From positions 1 to 64,000 of the forward strand of contig BDSL01000119.1 in the NCBI GenBank assembly GCA_003116995.1: a DNA stretch of 64,000 nucleotides. The letters run 5' to 3'. This document shows, piece by piece, positions 11,461-21,664 of this stretch (its first letter is position 1; each line of letters begins with the position of its first letter). This stretch comes from Yamagishiella unicocca. Lineage: Eukaryota; Chlorophyta; Chlorophyceae; Chlamydomonadales; Volvocaceae. The position numbers and the translations under genes were made by a program. The notes under the pieces were generated by a model that searched no databases, was not told the DNA's origin, and saw nothing but the letters and a program-made list of their open reading frames with translations.

Positions 11461-11789
11461 AAATATCGCAAAAAGTCTGGAGACACGGCAGCCGCGAACG
11501 GAGCGTATTTCCGCCTGGCCTGGCCGGAGGAACAGCCGAGACGGACCGCATTTCCTCCTGACTGCGTGCGCATCGGAAGCCCCCAATACACAAAATGAGA
11601 GGCGGGTGCTGGGAGGCCGTGCACAGAATATTTGCATTACACCGAGAAACAGCCGTGAACGGACCATACTGCAGAACGGAAACCCCGTCGACATTATTTA
11701 AAGCAGGCGCTGTGAGCAGGCCGCGCGGAGCATCGTCTAGCACGGCCGGACGAACGCAAGTCCAGTGGCCAATGGCGCAAGAGGATTAG

Positions 11790-13625
11790 CAGCGTGTTAC
11801 CAAACTGAGTTGGCTACACGCGTATGACAGCAGATGGGGGGGAGTAAGAGCGGCCGCTGAGAAACAGCGCGAAACAGACCAAAGACGTAATGTGTAATGT
11901 GTCATCAAACCCAAGCGAACCCAGGACAACAAGTCCGGGCCTCACCATATGCAAGCCGGGGCTGCAGCCGAACCCGAGCGGGGGGACCACAACTAGACCA
12001 CCAGTGCCATGAAAGACAACCGACAGAGGCGGGCGTGGCAGGGGTTCTGGGAGGGGACGGTAGAGGGCTTAGTTGGGTTTCACTTGGGCCTATGTCCTAC
12101 ATGGCGATTGGGCATCCAGGATGGCAGCGAACGATATCTTGGCAGGTAGGGAGGGCCTCACTCACTTTTGGCCAAATGCCGTACTGACCGGGTACCGGTA
12201 TATAGCAGGTCAAGGCTTATTGACGTTATGCAGGGTTGTTAGTACGTATATGTGGGCATGTCACACACATACTTGGATCGGACCACACATACCTGGCCAC
12301 TGCCAGGAGCATGCTTAGGAGCTTATGCTTAAGACTTTTGCACATTGACATGTTACTTCGTGGTCACGCTGGACGGATCGTGCTGTCATTGGTGAGCGCA
12401 CCTCTCTTCTACGTTGTTGTATGCTATTTCGGTAAACTAGGTTTTCAGCTTGGTAAGGCGCTGCCTTATGCGGTCGGTTGGCTGCTCCTTGACATGCTCC
12501 GTTCTCTCCTGGGTTTGGAAGTTTCCGTTAGGTGCTGCCTTATGCGGTCGGTAATCGGGTCCTACGTTGGCCCGGTCCGTTCCTGGTCCGTCCACAACGA
12601 ACTGTAAAACGTATCAGGCGGTCCTCTCCGTTCCCGGCTCAGTTTAGGTCCGTGTCATTCTAGGTTTTTGGCCCATACGGACCAGGAAACGGAATGCATA
12701 ACAGATATATAGCAAAACCTATCAAAACGGACCTAAACCGAGCCTGGAACAGAGAGGAAACGGACCAGCCCATTCCCAGAGTTCGTTGCAGGAGCATAGT
12801 CATGGCCGAAAGGCGTGACGCATGGCAATGGCGAAGCGGTCCAGCCCCGCTGTCGACAGGGTTATGTTATCCCTGTTCAGGGGTTATCCAATGTATACTC
12901 TGTTTCCTTCGCTTTATACCTTTATTAAAAACCAACTGCAGTTTAGTAATTGTCTGGACACTGGAGGACGAGCAAGGCAATCGCCGACATACCGGCTGGC
13001 AAAGAACAGGATCCATGCCGCATACCAAGAAACGAAAACTTCGATGACCTTGGCAATTTCAGCAATGTTTGGCGTTCGCCCGGCCACCACAATTGCGTCG
13101 ACCAATGTAGCCCAGATGCCGCTTGGCTCATCCTCAATACACGTGTAGTTTGCAATACTCACAAACTAATACGGCCCTGAGGCCACCGACCTTTAACGGA
13201 TTAACTCCGTATTCTAACCGCTCGCGACACCATGTTATGAGGCCGAAGAGCTGATTCGTGATTTGCAACTGATATATTATGGGGAAGGAGTCTGTGCATA
13301 CCGGTAGACTGCGATTGGGTAGCGCAGACGCCACACCGTCCTTTTCCCTATCCAGCTGCTTTGGTAGCGTCTTATTCCGTATCACCAGAAAAGCTGCAGG
13401 CGAGAAAACTGAAAGGAATTACAAACATGGCAAAGCTCCTCTGCCGGCAACGCCGCCGTGCCCGGTGTCGACTTGTGACATCCCAGACATCCCAGAGCTA
13501 CCACGGGCGCCGCCAACGTTACCACCTCAAGGATGCAGGATGGTAATATCGCGATAGAATCAAGCCGAAGGCGGTTCAGAAGGCAGTCAAATGGCCCCGC
13601 TGCCATGTTCTTTGCGTTTCTACAG
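11790..13625. other. Intergenic, no gene recognised
   Basis: No conserved motif. A foldback region lies at 12570-12770: 12622-12652 and 12734-12764 are about 87% identical inverted repeats. The remainder is unassigned and could include 5' exons of cyclase copy 2. Confidence 0.4.
12622..12764. repeat. Inverted repeat / foldback element
   Basis: CCTCTCCGTTCCCGGCTCAG at 12622 is mirrored by the reverse complement ending at 12764, giving arms of about 31 bp with roughly four mismatches and an 81-bp loop. The related motif TCCGTTCCTGGTCCG recurs nearby at 12577 and, reversed, at 12679. Confidence 0.7.
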
Positions 13626-13679
13626 GTCTCGGGCCGCACCCACGCGAACGCAAAAGAGCAAGGGTTGCGAGACATGCTG
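13626..13679 (+). CDS. Cyclase copy 2: short exon before PAS-like domain
   Basis: 18 codons ending KEQGLRDML, between TACAG and GTAGGT. It joins in phase 0 to VLETNPSVITMF of the next exon, as expected for the helix leading into a PAS domain. Confidence 0.45.
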
Positions 13680-13850
13680 GTAGGTTTTTGCACTGTGTTC
13701 AGGTCGAGCACATATCGGTAAAAACGAAATGGCTCCGTTTGCGCTTTTGGGCTACCGCACCGCTTTGTTCATGATCGGCCTCAATGGTTTTGTTCTGAGT
13801 TATATTGTACACGTGATCGCTTATAGCCTTCTTACTCCATGTGCTGTCAG

Positions 13851-14103
13851 GTTCTCGAAACGAATCCGTCGGTCATCACTATGTTCTCGGTTCAAGATCA
13901 CCGAGTCTTGTATCAAAATCCAAGCTCAGTGCAATATCTAGGGAGCCAGGCGGACCACGGCTGTACCTATGGACACCTGCGGCTGTTGGGCGCGACGGTG
14001 AAGGAAGGCGGAGTTTTGGAACGCATTTTCTCCCTAAATCCAGCCAAGTTGACGCACATGCTTGATGACTTAGGCACAGAGGTCGTCGGCAAGGTTTGGA
14101 AGG
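13851..14103 (+). CDS. Cyclase copy 2: PAS-like sensor exon
   Basis: Encodes ETNPSVITMFSVQDHRVLYQ, then NPSSVQYLG and LERIFSLNPAKLTHMLDDL. This is the PAS-type sensor half seen in volvocine cyclases (x-FxxxDxRVLYQNxxS). Acceptor GCTGTCAG, likely donor GTGAGAGG. The ligand is unknown. Confidence 0.6.
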
Positions 14104-14648
14104 GTGAGAGGCCTGTATACACACCAACGCCATTAAGTTGGGTGCCGTATGCCAAGTTGGATGCCAGGTAGCCTGCTTTGCAAAGCTGCTGATGACAGCA
14201 TAGGGCGCAGTAATGACTCCACTAGATGGTGGTCGGCACGAAAGTATTGTATGCGTGCCTACCCATCAAGAGGTTCCCGGAGCTCTGCGTCCGTCTGTAC
14301 CACATCTGCTGCACCTATTGTCTTCCTTGCCTGCTTCAGGCGTATTGCAAGTACCACCCGCTGGAGCGTTTTCTCCATCGCTTGCTGTCAAGGCGTTTGC
14401 GTTAGGAAATGCGTCTCTGAGAGCCCTCGAGGCGGTGAAGGGTGACAGAAGCGGCGCAGGTGGGTGGGCCTCAGGGCGGCGTTCCATAAGGTGTCAACCC
14501 ACACCACAACTGAAGAGCACACACATTGCGCCACCTTCACCGCCTCAACATGCCACACACAGAGCACCAGCCACGCACGCTACGCCTCCTGAATTCCTCA
14601 CCGCTCAACAACCTCATAACCGAACGAACAACCCAACCACGGTGTGCG

Positions 14649-15668
14649 TACATGTTCATCGTGGCCGCCCGTTCCGCAGACCTGCGCGACGGAGCGCTGG
14701 CCGCCTACACCTCCGATGCCTTCCCCTTCCTCAGCAGCAGCATGGGCGGCAGGAACCTGATTGCGGCGCACGAGGGCCTCGGCACATCCGCCAAACAGCA
14801 CCACCTCCCCTCACTGACAGCAGCCCTGTTAGCACCGTCGCCAGTACCCGAGGAAACGTGCGAGGAGGGGCAGCAGGCGGAGGTGGACAAGGACGAGCAC
14901 GAGCACGAGGACGAGACCCCCCTGTGCTCCGTTTTCATCAGGGCACCACGGCAAGGCGCGGCAAGCAGCAGCCAGAAGGACCCAGTCGCCTATGCGGCCG
15001 TGAAGGAAGACGGCGGCAGCGGCAGCATCGACATCGCCACCAGCACCAGCATGTGTCCTCTATCTTCGCGAATCCACGCTGCGATTTCAGATGTCCCTCG
15101 ATCTCCAACGGCTGCTGTCGCTGACCAGTTGATGACAGGAAGCCTGCAGGCCAGCAGCGGTCCCTATCCAGCCTGTGTCACCAGCGGCGGCTTTTCAACA
15201 CAGCGGACCCCAAACGGATCGAGCTTGCCGCGATTCATGCTCAGCCTTGACTGTTTGTCGGCCGCAGGGGAGGCGGGCTCTGGTTGGCAAGGCGGCATGT
15301 GTAGTGGGAGCCCTTTCGCCAACAGCGCAGCCTTGACGCGGCCGGGCCAGTCCGGCATGGGAAGCGACTTTTTCCGCGCAAAGCCATTCCGTGGAAATCG
15401 CAGCCATTGCACCCTGCAGCACCCGCTTCCGGGGACACGTCCAGGGATGCCGCCCTTGTACCCGGGCGAGGGCTGGCAGCAGGTGCACAAGGATGCATCC
15501 AGCGGGGAGGTGGATGTGAACACCGTGGCAAGGAAGGGCGCCGGGGAGGGGGTGGAGGGGGACGTCGCGCTCGGCCGTCCCTCCTTCATCCCCGGCGTGT
15601 CCGGATGCGTCGCTCGCCGTGTACCCAGCCTCCCTGACTCGACGTGCTCGTCCTTCATGGATCCACTG
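14649..15668 (+). CDS. Cyclase copy 2: long low-complexity exon (tentative)
   Basis: An open frame with coding-like composition runs from about 14526 to a GTGAGTGC donor at 15669. It reads AARSADLRDGALAAYTSDAF early, has an acidic Asp/Glu/His run, and ends CSSFMDPL. No catalytic motif. I place it in the disordered insert that splits the PAS region because of position and strand. The start is uncertain and it could be a separate gene. Confidence 0.35.
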
Positions 15669-16274
15669 GTGAGTGCGTGCTTCAATCTCGTCAAACGGGA
15701 AATGTGTTCTTTTGGCGAAGTAGGTCAGAGCCAGGGGGTTTGCGCTCGGGACAGTACTAAGCTGCCTGCGTACTGTAGGCCTCTGTTCGTTTTGCAATGG
15801 TGTGGGGAGGCCGATCCCATGCAACCACTGTTTTGCCGACCCAATACTGCATATTCGACCCTTCATACATTGCGAACCGCCACCGTGGTGCAAGCCATGC
15901 GTGTAGGCGGCTGTCGTACGGAAGTGCCTCCACGACTCAGCACAGATCGCATCCTCGTTCCACCTGCATGGGCGCTTGTCGTGGGTTATAAGCAGCACCG
16001 CCCCGAATGAAGTTTGCGAGCAAAGCAATCAGGGCGCGAACCCCTTATATCTACATAATCTAACTTAGAAGCTATAGTCGCTTCTCTCCTGCCGCTCCAA
16101 AGTACAAATATAGCGCCTTCGTCCCCGAGCGTTGTTCGTACGTCGCGTTGTTCCTCGCATCAAGGCGTGCTGTCATACATCAAAAAGCCGTCACACGACA
16201 ACCTAAAAAGCCCTAATATAACGAGAATCACCCGAAACAAGGCATGGAATAATCAGCACCTGCTTGCTGCGCAG

Positions 16275-17526
16275 CCGGCCGCCGCGGCCGCTCATTATTC
16301 CATGTCATCAACTGATGACCTCATCATCCCTGGGCACCTCAACTGCGCAGGCGACGAGCACTCTCAGCGTCCTGTGGGGCCTGACGCCGGGGCCGTTGCC
16401 GCATTCCGCACCCCACCCCGCGTCGACCGCCCTGTGGCAGTCCCCGCCTGCAGCAATCCCCCGCAGCCCCCCCGCAGCCGCTGGCAGTAGCGCCGCCGTG
16501 GATGGCTCTGGAAGCAGCACTCCGCCGTTACAGCCGCCCCCTGCTGCTACCGCCTGCACTACGTCCCACGCGGCGGCCATGTCCAGGATCGTCATGTTCG
16601 CGTCCACGCTGAGGAGCGGCGGCCCCAGCACCAGCTCCGAATGCCACAACGATGTGTACGGCGGGTATACGACGCCGCCGGGTCATGATGACGTGGCACC
16701 GTCGTACACCCCCTCCACGCCGCCGCCGCGCTCACCAAAAGAGCCAACGACGAGGGCGGCTGCTGCGCCGGTAGTGCCGATACCACGGCCAGCCAGGGCC
16801 GCCCGCGCCTTGCTCCTGTTACACCCGCTGGCGATGGCGCAGCTGCAAGGTCACAGCAGCGACGTCCAGCGACCGGTGCAGACGCCTGGCTCCAGCATCG
16901 ACACGCACCGTCTGGCCAGCTCGCTGGGCTGCAGCGCCGCCCACAGCATGGCAAGCAGCTCGGCTTGTGCTGCCAGCAGCCCCCGCCTGGAACCCAGCAG
17001 CAGGCTGCTGGGCCGTGGCAGCCTCCTCGACCCGTATCGTCTCGGGGCAATGTCCAATGGAGGCGGCGACGTTCTGTACACCGCTAATGAGGACTGCAAC
17101 ACGTGCACCTTCCGCACCAGCGGCTCCGTGGCAACCGGATCATCATCGCATTCATCGGCTGCGTGGAGGCGGTGTGCACGCGAGGCGTCGGGTGATGGCG
17201 CGATGAGGCTGGTGAGCGGCACGGCAGCCGCCACACTACGGACGGCATCAAGCCTCCCGCAGAGCTGGCCCAGGACTCGCTTCGCGGGAGCCACTACTGC
17301 CGCTGGTCTGAACACCTCTGCTTCAACTGGGGCGCCTGCCCCCGCACAGCAGACGGTGGAGGATGGGAGCGGGGGAGGAACGGAAGGAGGCGGCGGCGGC
17401 GGTGGCGGCCACGATCCTGCTGCCGCTGCATTTCCTGGCGTGGAGGCGGGCGAGTGCTGGCACGAGGTGTGGGCCACTCGCGCAGTGGACCCGGTGACGG
17501 GGGAGGACGCCATCATACTGTCGCAG
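16275..17526 (+). CDS. Cyclase copy 2: Ser/Pro/Ala-rich linker exon ending the PAS-like domain
   Basis: One frame stays open and ends GECWHEVWATRAVDPVTGED and AIILSQ before GTGAGG, in phase 0 with the next exon (HDVSAK). The first 380 or so residues are Ser/Ala/Pro-rich and probably disordered, with a Gly run just before the conserved end. The 3' part matches the broken exon of copy 1 (to 1966). The acceptor is uncertain: GCGCAG at 16274 does not fit the phase of the exon ending 15668, so another exon may lie between. Confidence 0.6.
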
Positions 17527-17657
17527 GTGAGGAGGAGGAGCGGGGAGAGGAAGGATGGAGGAGCTGGAGGGAGGGTGGCGATATGAGGAGGAGCGGGGAG
17601 AGGGGGGAGGGGAAGGATGAAGGAGCTGGAGGGAGGTAATATGAGCGAGGAGCTAGC

Positions 17658-17717
17658 GGGGGTTGCAAGCAAGCAAGGAAAACCCGTGTACGAAAAAAAC
17701 ACCGGTTAGGACGGGGG
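17658..17717 (+). repeat. Short dispersed G-run repeat, subfamily 2
   Basis: GGGGGTTGCAAG, then AAACCCGTGTACGAAA, then CGGTTAGGAC. It closely matches 55373-55428 in a subtilase intron. Lies in an intron of cyclase copy 2. Confidence 0.7.
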
Positions 17718-17940
17718 GAGCCCGGGCACGGTTTCGGAGCGGACACGCTGGTTGTGGAGGAGGTTGCTTGTTAGGGTGATGCGTGGTTTCGGAGGCGACA
17801 GCGGACGGCGGCTATCTAGGCAAAGAGCATTGTATGGGCCTTTCCTTCTTCAGAGAGGGTGCACTTGCATACATGCCGTATCCGCCATGAATGCTGTAGG
17901 TAAGGGAATAATCGCCTACTTGGTGACTCATTCTTAAGGC

Positions 17941-17955
17941 ATTGGTGGCGTTAAT
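17941..17955. repeat. SINE target-site duplication, left copy
   Basis: 15 bp identical to 18505-18519. Confidence 0.85.
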
Positions 17956-18396
17956 TATTATTATTATTATTACATTACGCCGGCACTAGGCCTGGCATGT
18001 TGTTAAGGGGGCGGGGCGGTGAGGGAATCAGTACACCCTATACGCTCGCGCCACCAGTACCAATCCACCTCATATCGCTAAGGCCCACGCCACATTATCG
18101 CTGTGGAACACGACCAGTTAGTGCAACTCGCCGGAGGCTGGTGCTCCTGCCACATCCCTAGCTCATATTTGTATCAATTTTTGAGATTCAAGCGCTCTCC
18201 GGAAACCGGTCTTCCGCCAGCTCCATGTCCAGCATGCCGCCATGCTTGATGTACTTGAGTGTACTTGATGGTTGAGCTACCCGTAGGACGCACACGCTCC
18301 CGTCTCTGGCCTAAGCCCCAACACTTCATACTAGAGTTAGTCCTCCCTATCCACATCGATGGCTATTGGCTGCCCGCACCATCGGGATCGGCGGCA

Positions 18397-18407
18397 GGAT
18401 TCGAACC
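18397..18407 (-). promoter_or_regulatory. Pol III box B of the SINE
   Basis: Reverse strand GGTTCGAATCC, a perfect match to the box B consensus. A weaker box-B-like AGGTTCACTTCCC lies nearer to box A. Confidence 0.8.
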
Positions 18408-18479
18408 TACATCTCCTGTGCCGCACCTTGTGGGAAGTGAACCTGGGATCTCCCAGGCCACAAGGATTGGATTTTTCGG

Positions 18480-18497
18480 GCTCTCCCAATTGAGCTA
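18480..18497 (-). promoter_or_regulatory. Pol III box A of the SINE
   Basis: Reverse strand TAGCTCAATTGGGAGAGC, the D-arm region of a tRNA. Confidence 0.8.
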
Positions 18498-18504
18498 CAC
18501 CGAT

Positions 18505-18519
18505 ATTGGTGGCGTTAAT
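18505..18519. repeat. SINE target-site duplication, right copy
   Basis: 15 bp identical to 17941-17955. Confidence 0.85.
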
Positions 18520-18797
18520 AATACTCGCGGCATTCATCGAACGACGGCGGATGGGTCACTGCTGGTTGGGAGCGCAGGGCCGGCGGCTACCAGCGACTCT
18601 TTAGTAAGCCAGAGCGACACGCGTCGGCCGTACGCCAAGCCCTACCATGACGGTACAGCGAGAGGCGAGAGCGAGGGGGGGGGTCCTGTCTGTCGAGACC
18701 AAGCACAACTGCCCCCGGCATTCCGAATGAACGTACACCGCCCTCTATCTGCTGCCAGTACGTCTGACCTGCGTTCGCTACCTCGTGCGCGCCGCAG

Positions 18798-18913
18798 CAC
18801 GACGTGAGCGCCAAGGTGGTTGCCGAGCGGCACGTGGCGATGGTGATGGAGACGGAGCACCGCCTGCTGGAGCAGCTCTTCCCGCGACACATCCTGCAGT
18901 ACATCACAGAAGA
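18798..18913 (+). CDS. Cyclase copy 2: signalling-helix exon
   Basis: Encodes HDVSAKVVAERHVAMVMETE and ends in FPRHILQYITE, the coiled helix before the cyclase domain. 116 nt, intact, phase 0 in and phase 2 out. Flanked by GCCGCAG and GTGAGT. Confidence 0.85.
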
Positions 18914-19368
18914 GTGAGTGCTTACTTAATTGCCGGTGACGGACGCGGGCGGGAACGCGCGAACGTAAGTCGTTATTACGTGTTTCACGCAGCAGTTGTT
19001 GGGTGGTTATAGCGACAGCTCCATCCACTGGTACGTTTTTCGGTTGACCGTTGGGATGCTATGTAATAGAGTGAGTGATGACATTCGTGCGGTGGTGTTC
19101 GTCAACGTACGGTCACAGCGCATCATGCTGTCGGTTGTATACCGCTGCAAATATAGAATAAGAATAAACGGACGCTATCCTTTCCACATCTGAGGACCAC
19201 ACATTTGAAGTTTCGTACGAAATGCAGCATAGAGTTCCAATCCATTAAGATCTTCGCGGCGCCTGCTGGGGTATCGACATATCCGTGGGATATCCTTCTG
19301 GGGTGCGAACTGCTGACCCACTGTCGACCCTGTCCGAATGAAACCGCCGATCGATGTCCCATCCACAG

Positions 19369-19505
19369 GTGGGCTGATGAGGCTATTCAGGCTCAGGCTG
19401 CGCTGGCCTGTGCAATCGGGAGCACCAATAAGCAGCAGAGGAACGCCCTCCCTCCGCAGCAAAGCAGCCGCTGGCGACCCGTGATCCAGGACTGCAGTGC
19501 ACTCG
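19369..19505 (+). CDS. Cyclase copy 2: exon split by retrotransposon, 5' part
   Basis: Starts after ATCCACAG and reads WADEAIQAQAALAC to VIQDCSAL, where the element begins. The last base (19505) joins CC at 25529 to restore Ala, giving CSALATWHDE, which matches CSALATWHDQ of copy 1. Confidence 0.85.
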
Positions 19506-19756
19506 TTCTTGTCCTCAGTACGTTACAAGTTTGAACAGTCCCGCACGCCGGCACTCAGCTCCCGGCGGCAAAAAACCTCCCAAGTAGCACTAAAACCGGC
19601 ACTCAGATCCCGGTAATCCCCTGACCGGCACTCAGTTCCCGGCATCCCCATCTCCCAACCAGCTGCAAACGGAAAGGGCAAACAATTGTCAGTCGACAGA
19701 TTTTTCATGTTGCCTATAGTGGCCGGTAGTACAACATCAAATTGCATCATCTCCGG
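19506..19756 (-). repeat. Split direct repeat (251 bp), element 3' end
   Basis: Begins TTCTTGTCCTCAGTACG on the + strand and matches 20260-20510. It is the outer border of the element next to the cyclase exon. Confidence 0.9.
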
Positions 19757-20065
19757 CCCGCAGGGCCCGGAGGCAAACTAACTGCATCGCGGGCCTAGAA
19801 AAGGCCGGCGGCAAATACACTAAGTAGCGCGACAGCAAAATCGCATCGTCGCTGGAGTCCTTGGCCAGGGCCAGGAGGGAACACCAGACGCTCATCGGAA
19901 TCGGCGTCGAACCGGACCACGGCGGAGCCCTCCCTCTGGCACGGACCCGTACAGAGGACCGAACTCGCGTAACTCGACCGGGCCGGACGGGCGATGACGC
20001 CACTGGCACTGGCCCGGCGGCTGCAGCGGAGAACAGGGTCAGTCAGCACGGGTGGGCGGGTGGCA
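19757..20065. other. Element-internal spacer without recognised ORF
   Basis: 309 bp between the 3' terminal repeat and the internal 194-bp repeat. A minus-strand frame rich in Arg/Pro is open, but it shows no family motif. Spacers of this kind lie between the split repeats of PAT-group elements. Confidence 0.5.
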
Positions 20066-20259
20066 GGCTGCAGGGGCCGGCAGGTTCCCGTCGTTCATGT
20101 TGGAATCAACTATTAGGGACAACTAGGAATATACTATGATAATGTTATACTACGGCGGATACCGCTGAAAGCGGGATCAGCCTAGTTATCAATAAGACGG
20201 AGTACGGCTGTGCCGTACTTCGTCCAAGAACTAGCCTTCTCTTACAGAGAAGTCTGCGT
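20066..20259 (-). repeat. Split direct repeat (194 bp), internal copy
   Basis: Matches 25335-25528 and abuts the 251-bp repeat at 20259/20260. That abutting junction is the sequence expected at the closure of a circular extrachromosomal intermediate. Confidence 0.9.
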
Positions 20260-20510
20260 TTCTTGTCCTCAGTACGTTACAAGTTTGAACAGTCCCGCAC
20301 GCCGGCACTCAGCTCCCGGCGGCAAAAAACCTCCCAAGTAGCACTAAAACCGGCACTCAGATCCCGGTAATCCCCTGACCGGCACTCAGTTCCCGGCATC
20401 CCCATCTCCCAACCAGCTGCAAACGGAAAGGGCAAACAATTGTCAGTCGACAGATTTTTCATGTTGCCTATAGTGGCCGGTAGTACAACATCAAATTGCA
20501 TCATCTCCGG
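20260..20510 (-). repeat. Split direct repeat (251 bp), internal copy
   Basis: Matches 19506-19756 over its whole length. The recombinase ORF ends 28 bp beyond it, at 20538. Confidence 0.9.
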
Positions 20511-20537
20511 ACCTTGAAAGTAGCAACAGATATCGCT

Positions 20538-21569
20538 TCAGGCAGGGCCGAGGCGGAGGCCGAGCCTGCCCGTGACCTCAACCTGGTTCTCAGCGCTCTC
20601 GCGCACGTAGGTGAACTCGAACACTTGGTTGCTCTTCCAGCGACCGAGTTTCTGCACTACGGTGCGGTCGGCGCCATTTGCGACAGCGGTTGTCGCACCT
20701 CCGCGGCGCAGATCGTGCGGGCATAGGGTGGTGCGGATCCCAGCTACGCTGCACAGGCGCTTGAGTGCGGCCCGAAAATCGTCGTAAGAGAGTGGCGGGA
20801 TTACGGCTGGCAGGGCTGCTGTGAGCTGCGCGAAACGGCCTGTGCGGGGGTTGATGGCCCGCAGTAGTGGCCCGACGTCTTCGGCATCTTCCAATGCGCC
20901 GTTCCCACCTCGGCGTGGGCGAAGGCTGGGGAGCCTTTTGTACTCGCCAATGGTGAGCAGCGTGGAGAGTAGCTGCACGGGGCAGCATGGTCCGCCGACC
21001 CGACCAATGGTGACTACTGCGCCTCCGCAGTACTGATCGGTTTTACTGCGGTAAAGGTAGATCTCGACCCGGTCGTTGTAAAACCGTAGTAGCTCCTCGT
21101 GCACTAGGATGTGTGCGAGGTCATCGTAGCGTAGTAGGCCGGCGAACGCTATGATGGCGCACGTAACGATCATGCGGGTTTCTAGCGGCGTGTCGTCGTG
21201 TAGGTGGACTTCTACTAGTTTCTGCATCTCCTCTGGTGTTGCAACACCACGTGGGCGTCGGTTGCTGCACAGGGTGCGGCGCGCCGCTTCCCTTGCAGAT
21301 TTGCACAGCGGTGTCGCGCATGGCGATGGAAGGCCAGCTAGGTCGTGGAAAGCTGTGATAGCGGCGCTGGCGCGTTCTACGGCTTGTGGGCCAATATGGC
21401 GTTCTTGCGCGTTCTGTTGGCGTGATGTCAAATACAGGGCGACTAGGCGCGGGTCGGTTCCTAACGGTGGGGCGTGGTGCCGGGCGCAGAACGCGATGAA
21501 CCGACGGATCTCTGGGTCATAACCTTGCCAAGTGCTGCGTGCACGTGTGAGGCGGTTGTTATCGAGCAT
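20538..21569 (-). CDS. Tyrosine recombinase (integrase) of the PAT-like element
   Basis: About 343 aa from the first ATG; the frame extends 66 nt further upstream to GTG 21635 and overlap with the RT frame cannot be excluded. It would recombine the circular cDNA into the genome. N-terminal SAM-like helices (STWQGYDPEIRRFIAFC) are followed by the catalytic domain: Arg in GLLRYDDL, Lys region YRSKTDQY, box II HDLRRGGAT (His-x2-Arg) and the Tyr nucleophile in FEFTYVRES. All catalytic residues are present. Same strand as RT, unlike Kangaroo of Volvox, in which, as I recall, the recombinase gene is inverted. Confidence 0.92.
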   Translation of the reverse strand: MLDNNRLTRARSTWQGYDPEIRRFIAFCARHHAPPLGTDPRLVALYLTSRQQNAQERHIGPQAVERASAAITAFHDLAGLPSPCATPLCKSAREAARRTLCSNRRPRGVATPEEMQKLVEVHLHDDTPLETRMIVTCAIIAFAGLLRYDDLAHILVHEELLRFYNDRVEIYLYRSKTDQYCGGAVVTIGRVGGPCCPVQLLSTLLTIGEYKRLPSLRPRRGGNGALEDAEDVGPLLRAINPRTGRFAQLTAALPAVIPPLSYDDFRAALKRLCSVAGIRTTLCPHDLRRGGATTAVANGADRTVVQKLGRWKSNQVFEFTYVRESAENQVEVTGRLGLRLGPA

Positions 21570-21664
21570 AACATCTGCTAAACCCGCTAATTGTGGATAT
21601 GCTGTCAGGATGTCCCGACAAAGGGCTCCACGCACGAGGGCTGCGATTGCCGGGTCTGTTTGGG

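Larger units (their letters stand above)
17956..18504 (-). mobile_element. tRNA-derived SINE with target-site duplication
   Basis: On the minus strand it starts ATCGGTGTAGCTCAATTGGG, a tRNA-like head with a Pol III box A. A perfect box B (GGTTCGAATCC) follows about 90 nt later, and the element ends in an (AAT)n tail (17956-17978). The 15-bp ATTGGTGGCGTTAAT flanks it on both sides (17941-17955 and 18505-18519), as expected for LINE-driven insertion. It lies in the intron of cyclase copy 2 between 17526 and 18798; the matching intron of copy 1 lacks it. Confidence 0.85.

Noticed and set aside
10422..11743. Large Gly-, Ala- or Pro/Leu-rich frames over the GGC array
   Set aside because: Six frames are open because of the triplet-like composition. 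No domain and no splice logic.
12914..13162. A minus-strand membrane-like ORF (VDAIVVAGRTPNIAEIAKVI...)
   Set aside because: Short, no recognisable family, no splice context, and + strand frames overlap it; not enough to call a gene.
18390..18502. A functional tRNA gene on the minus strand
   Set aside because: Box A and box B are present, but they are too far apart and there is no acceptor-stem pairing. The tail and target duplication show that it is the head of a SINE.
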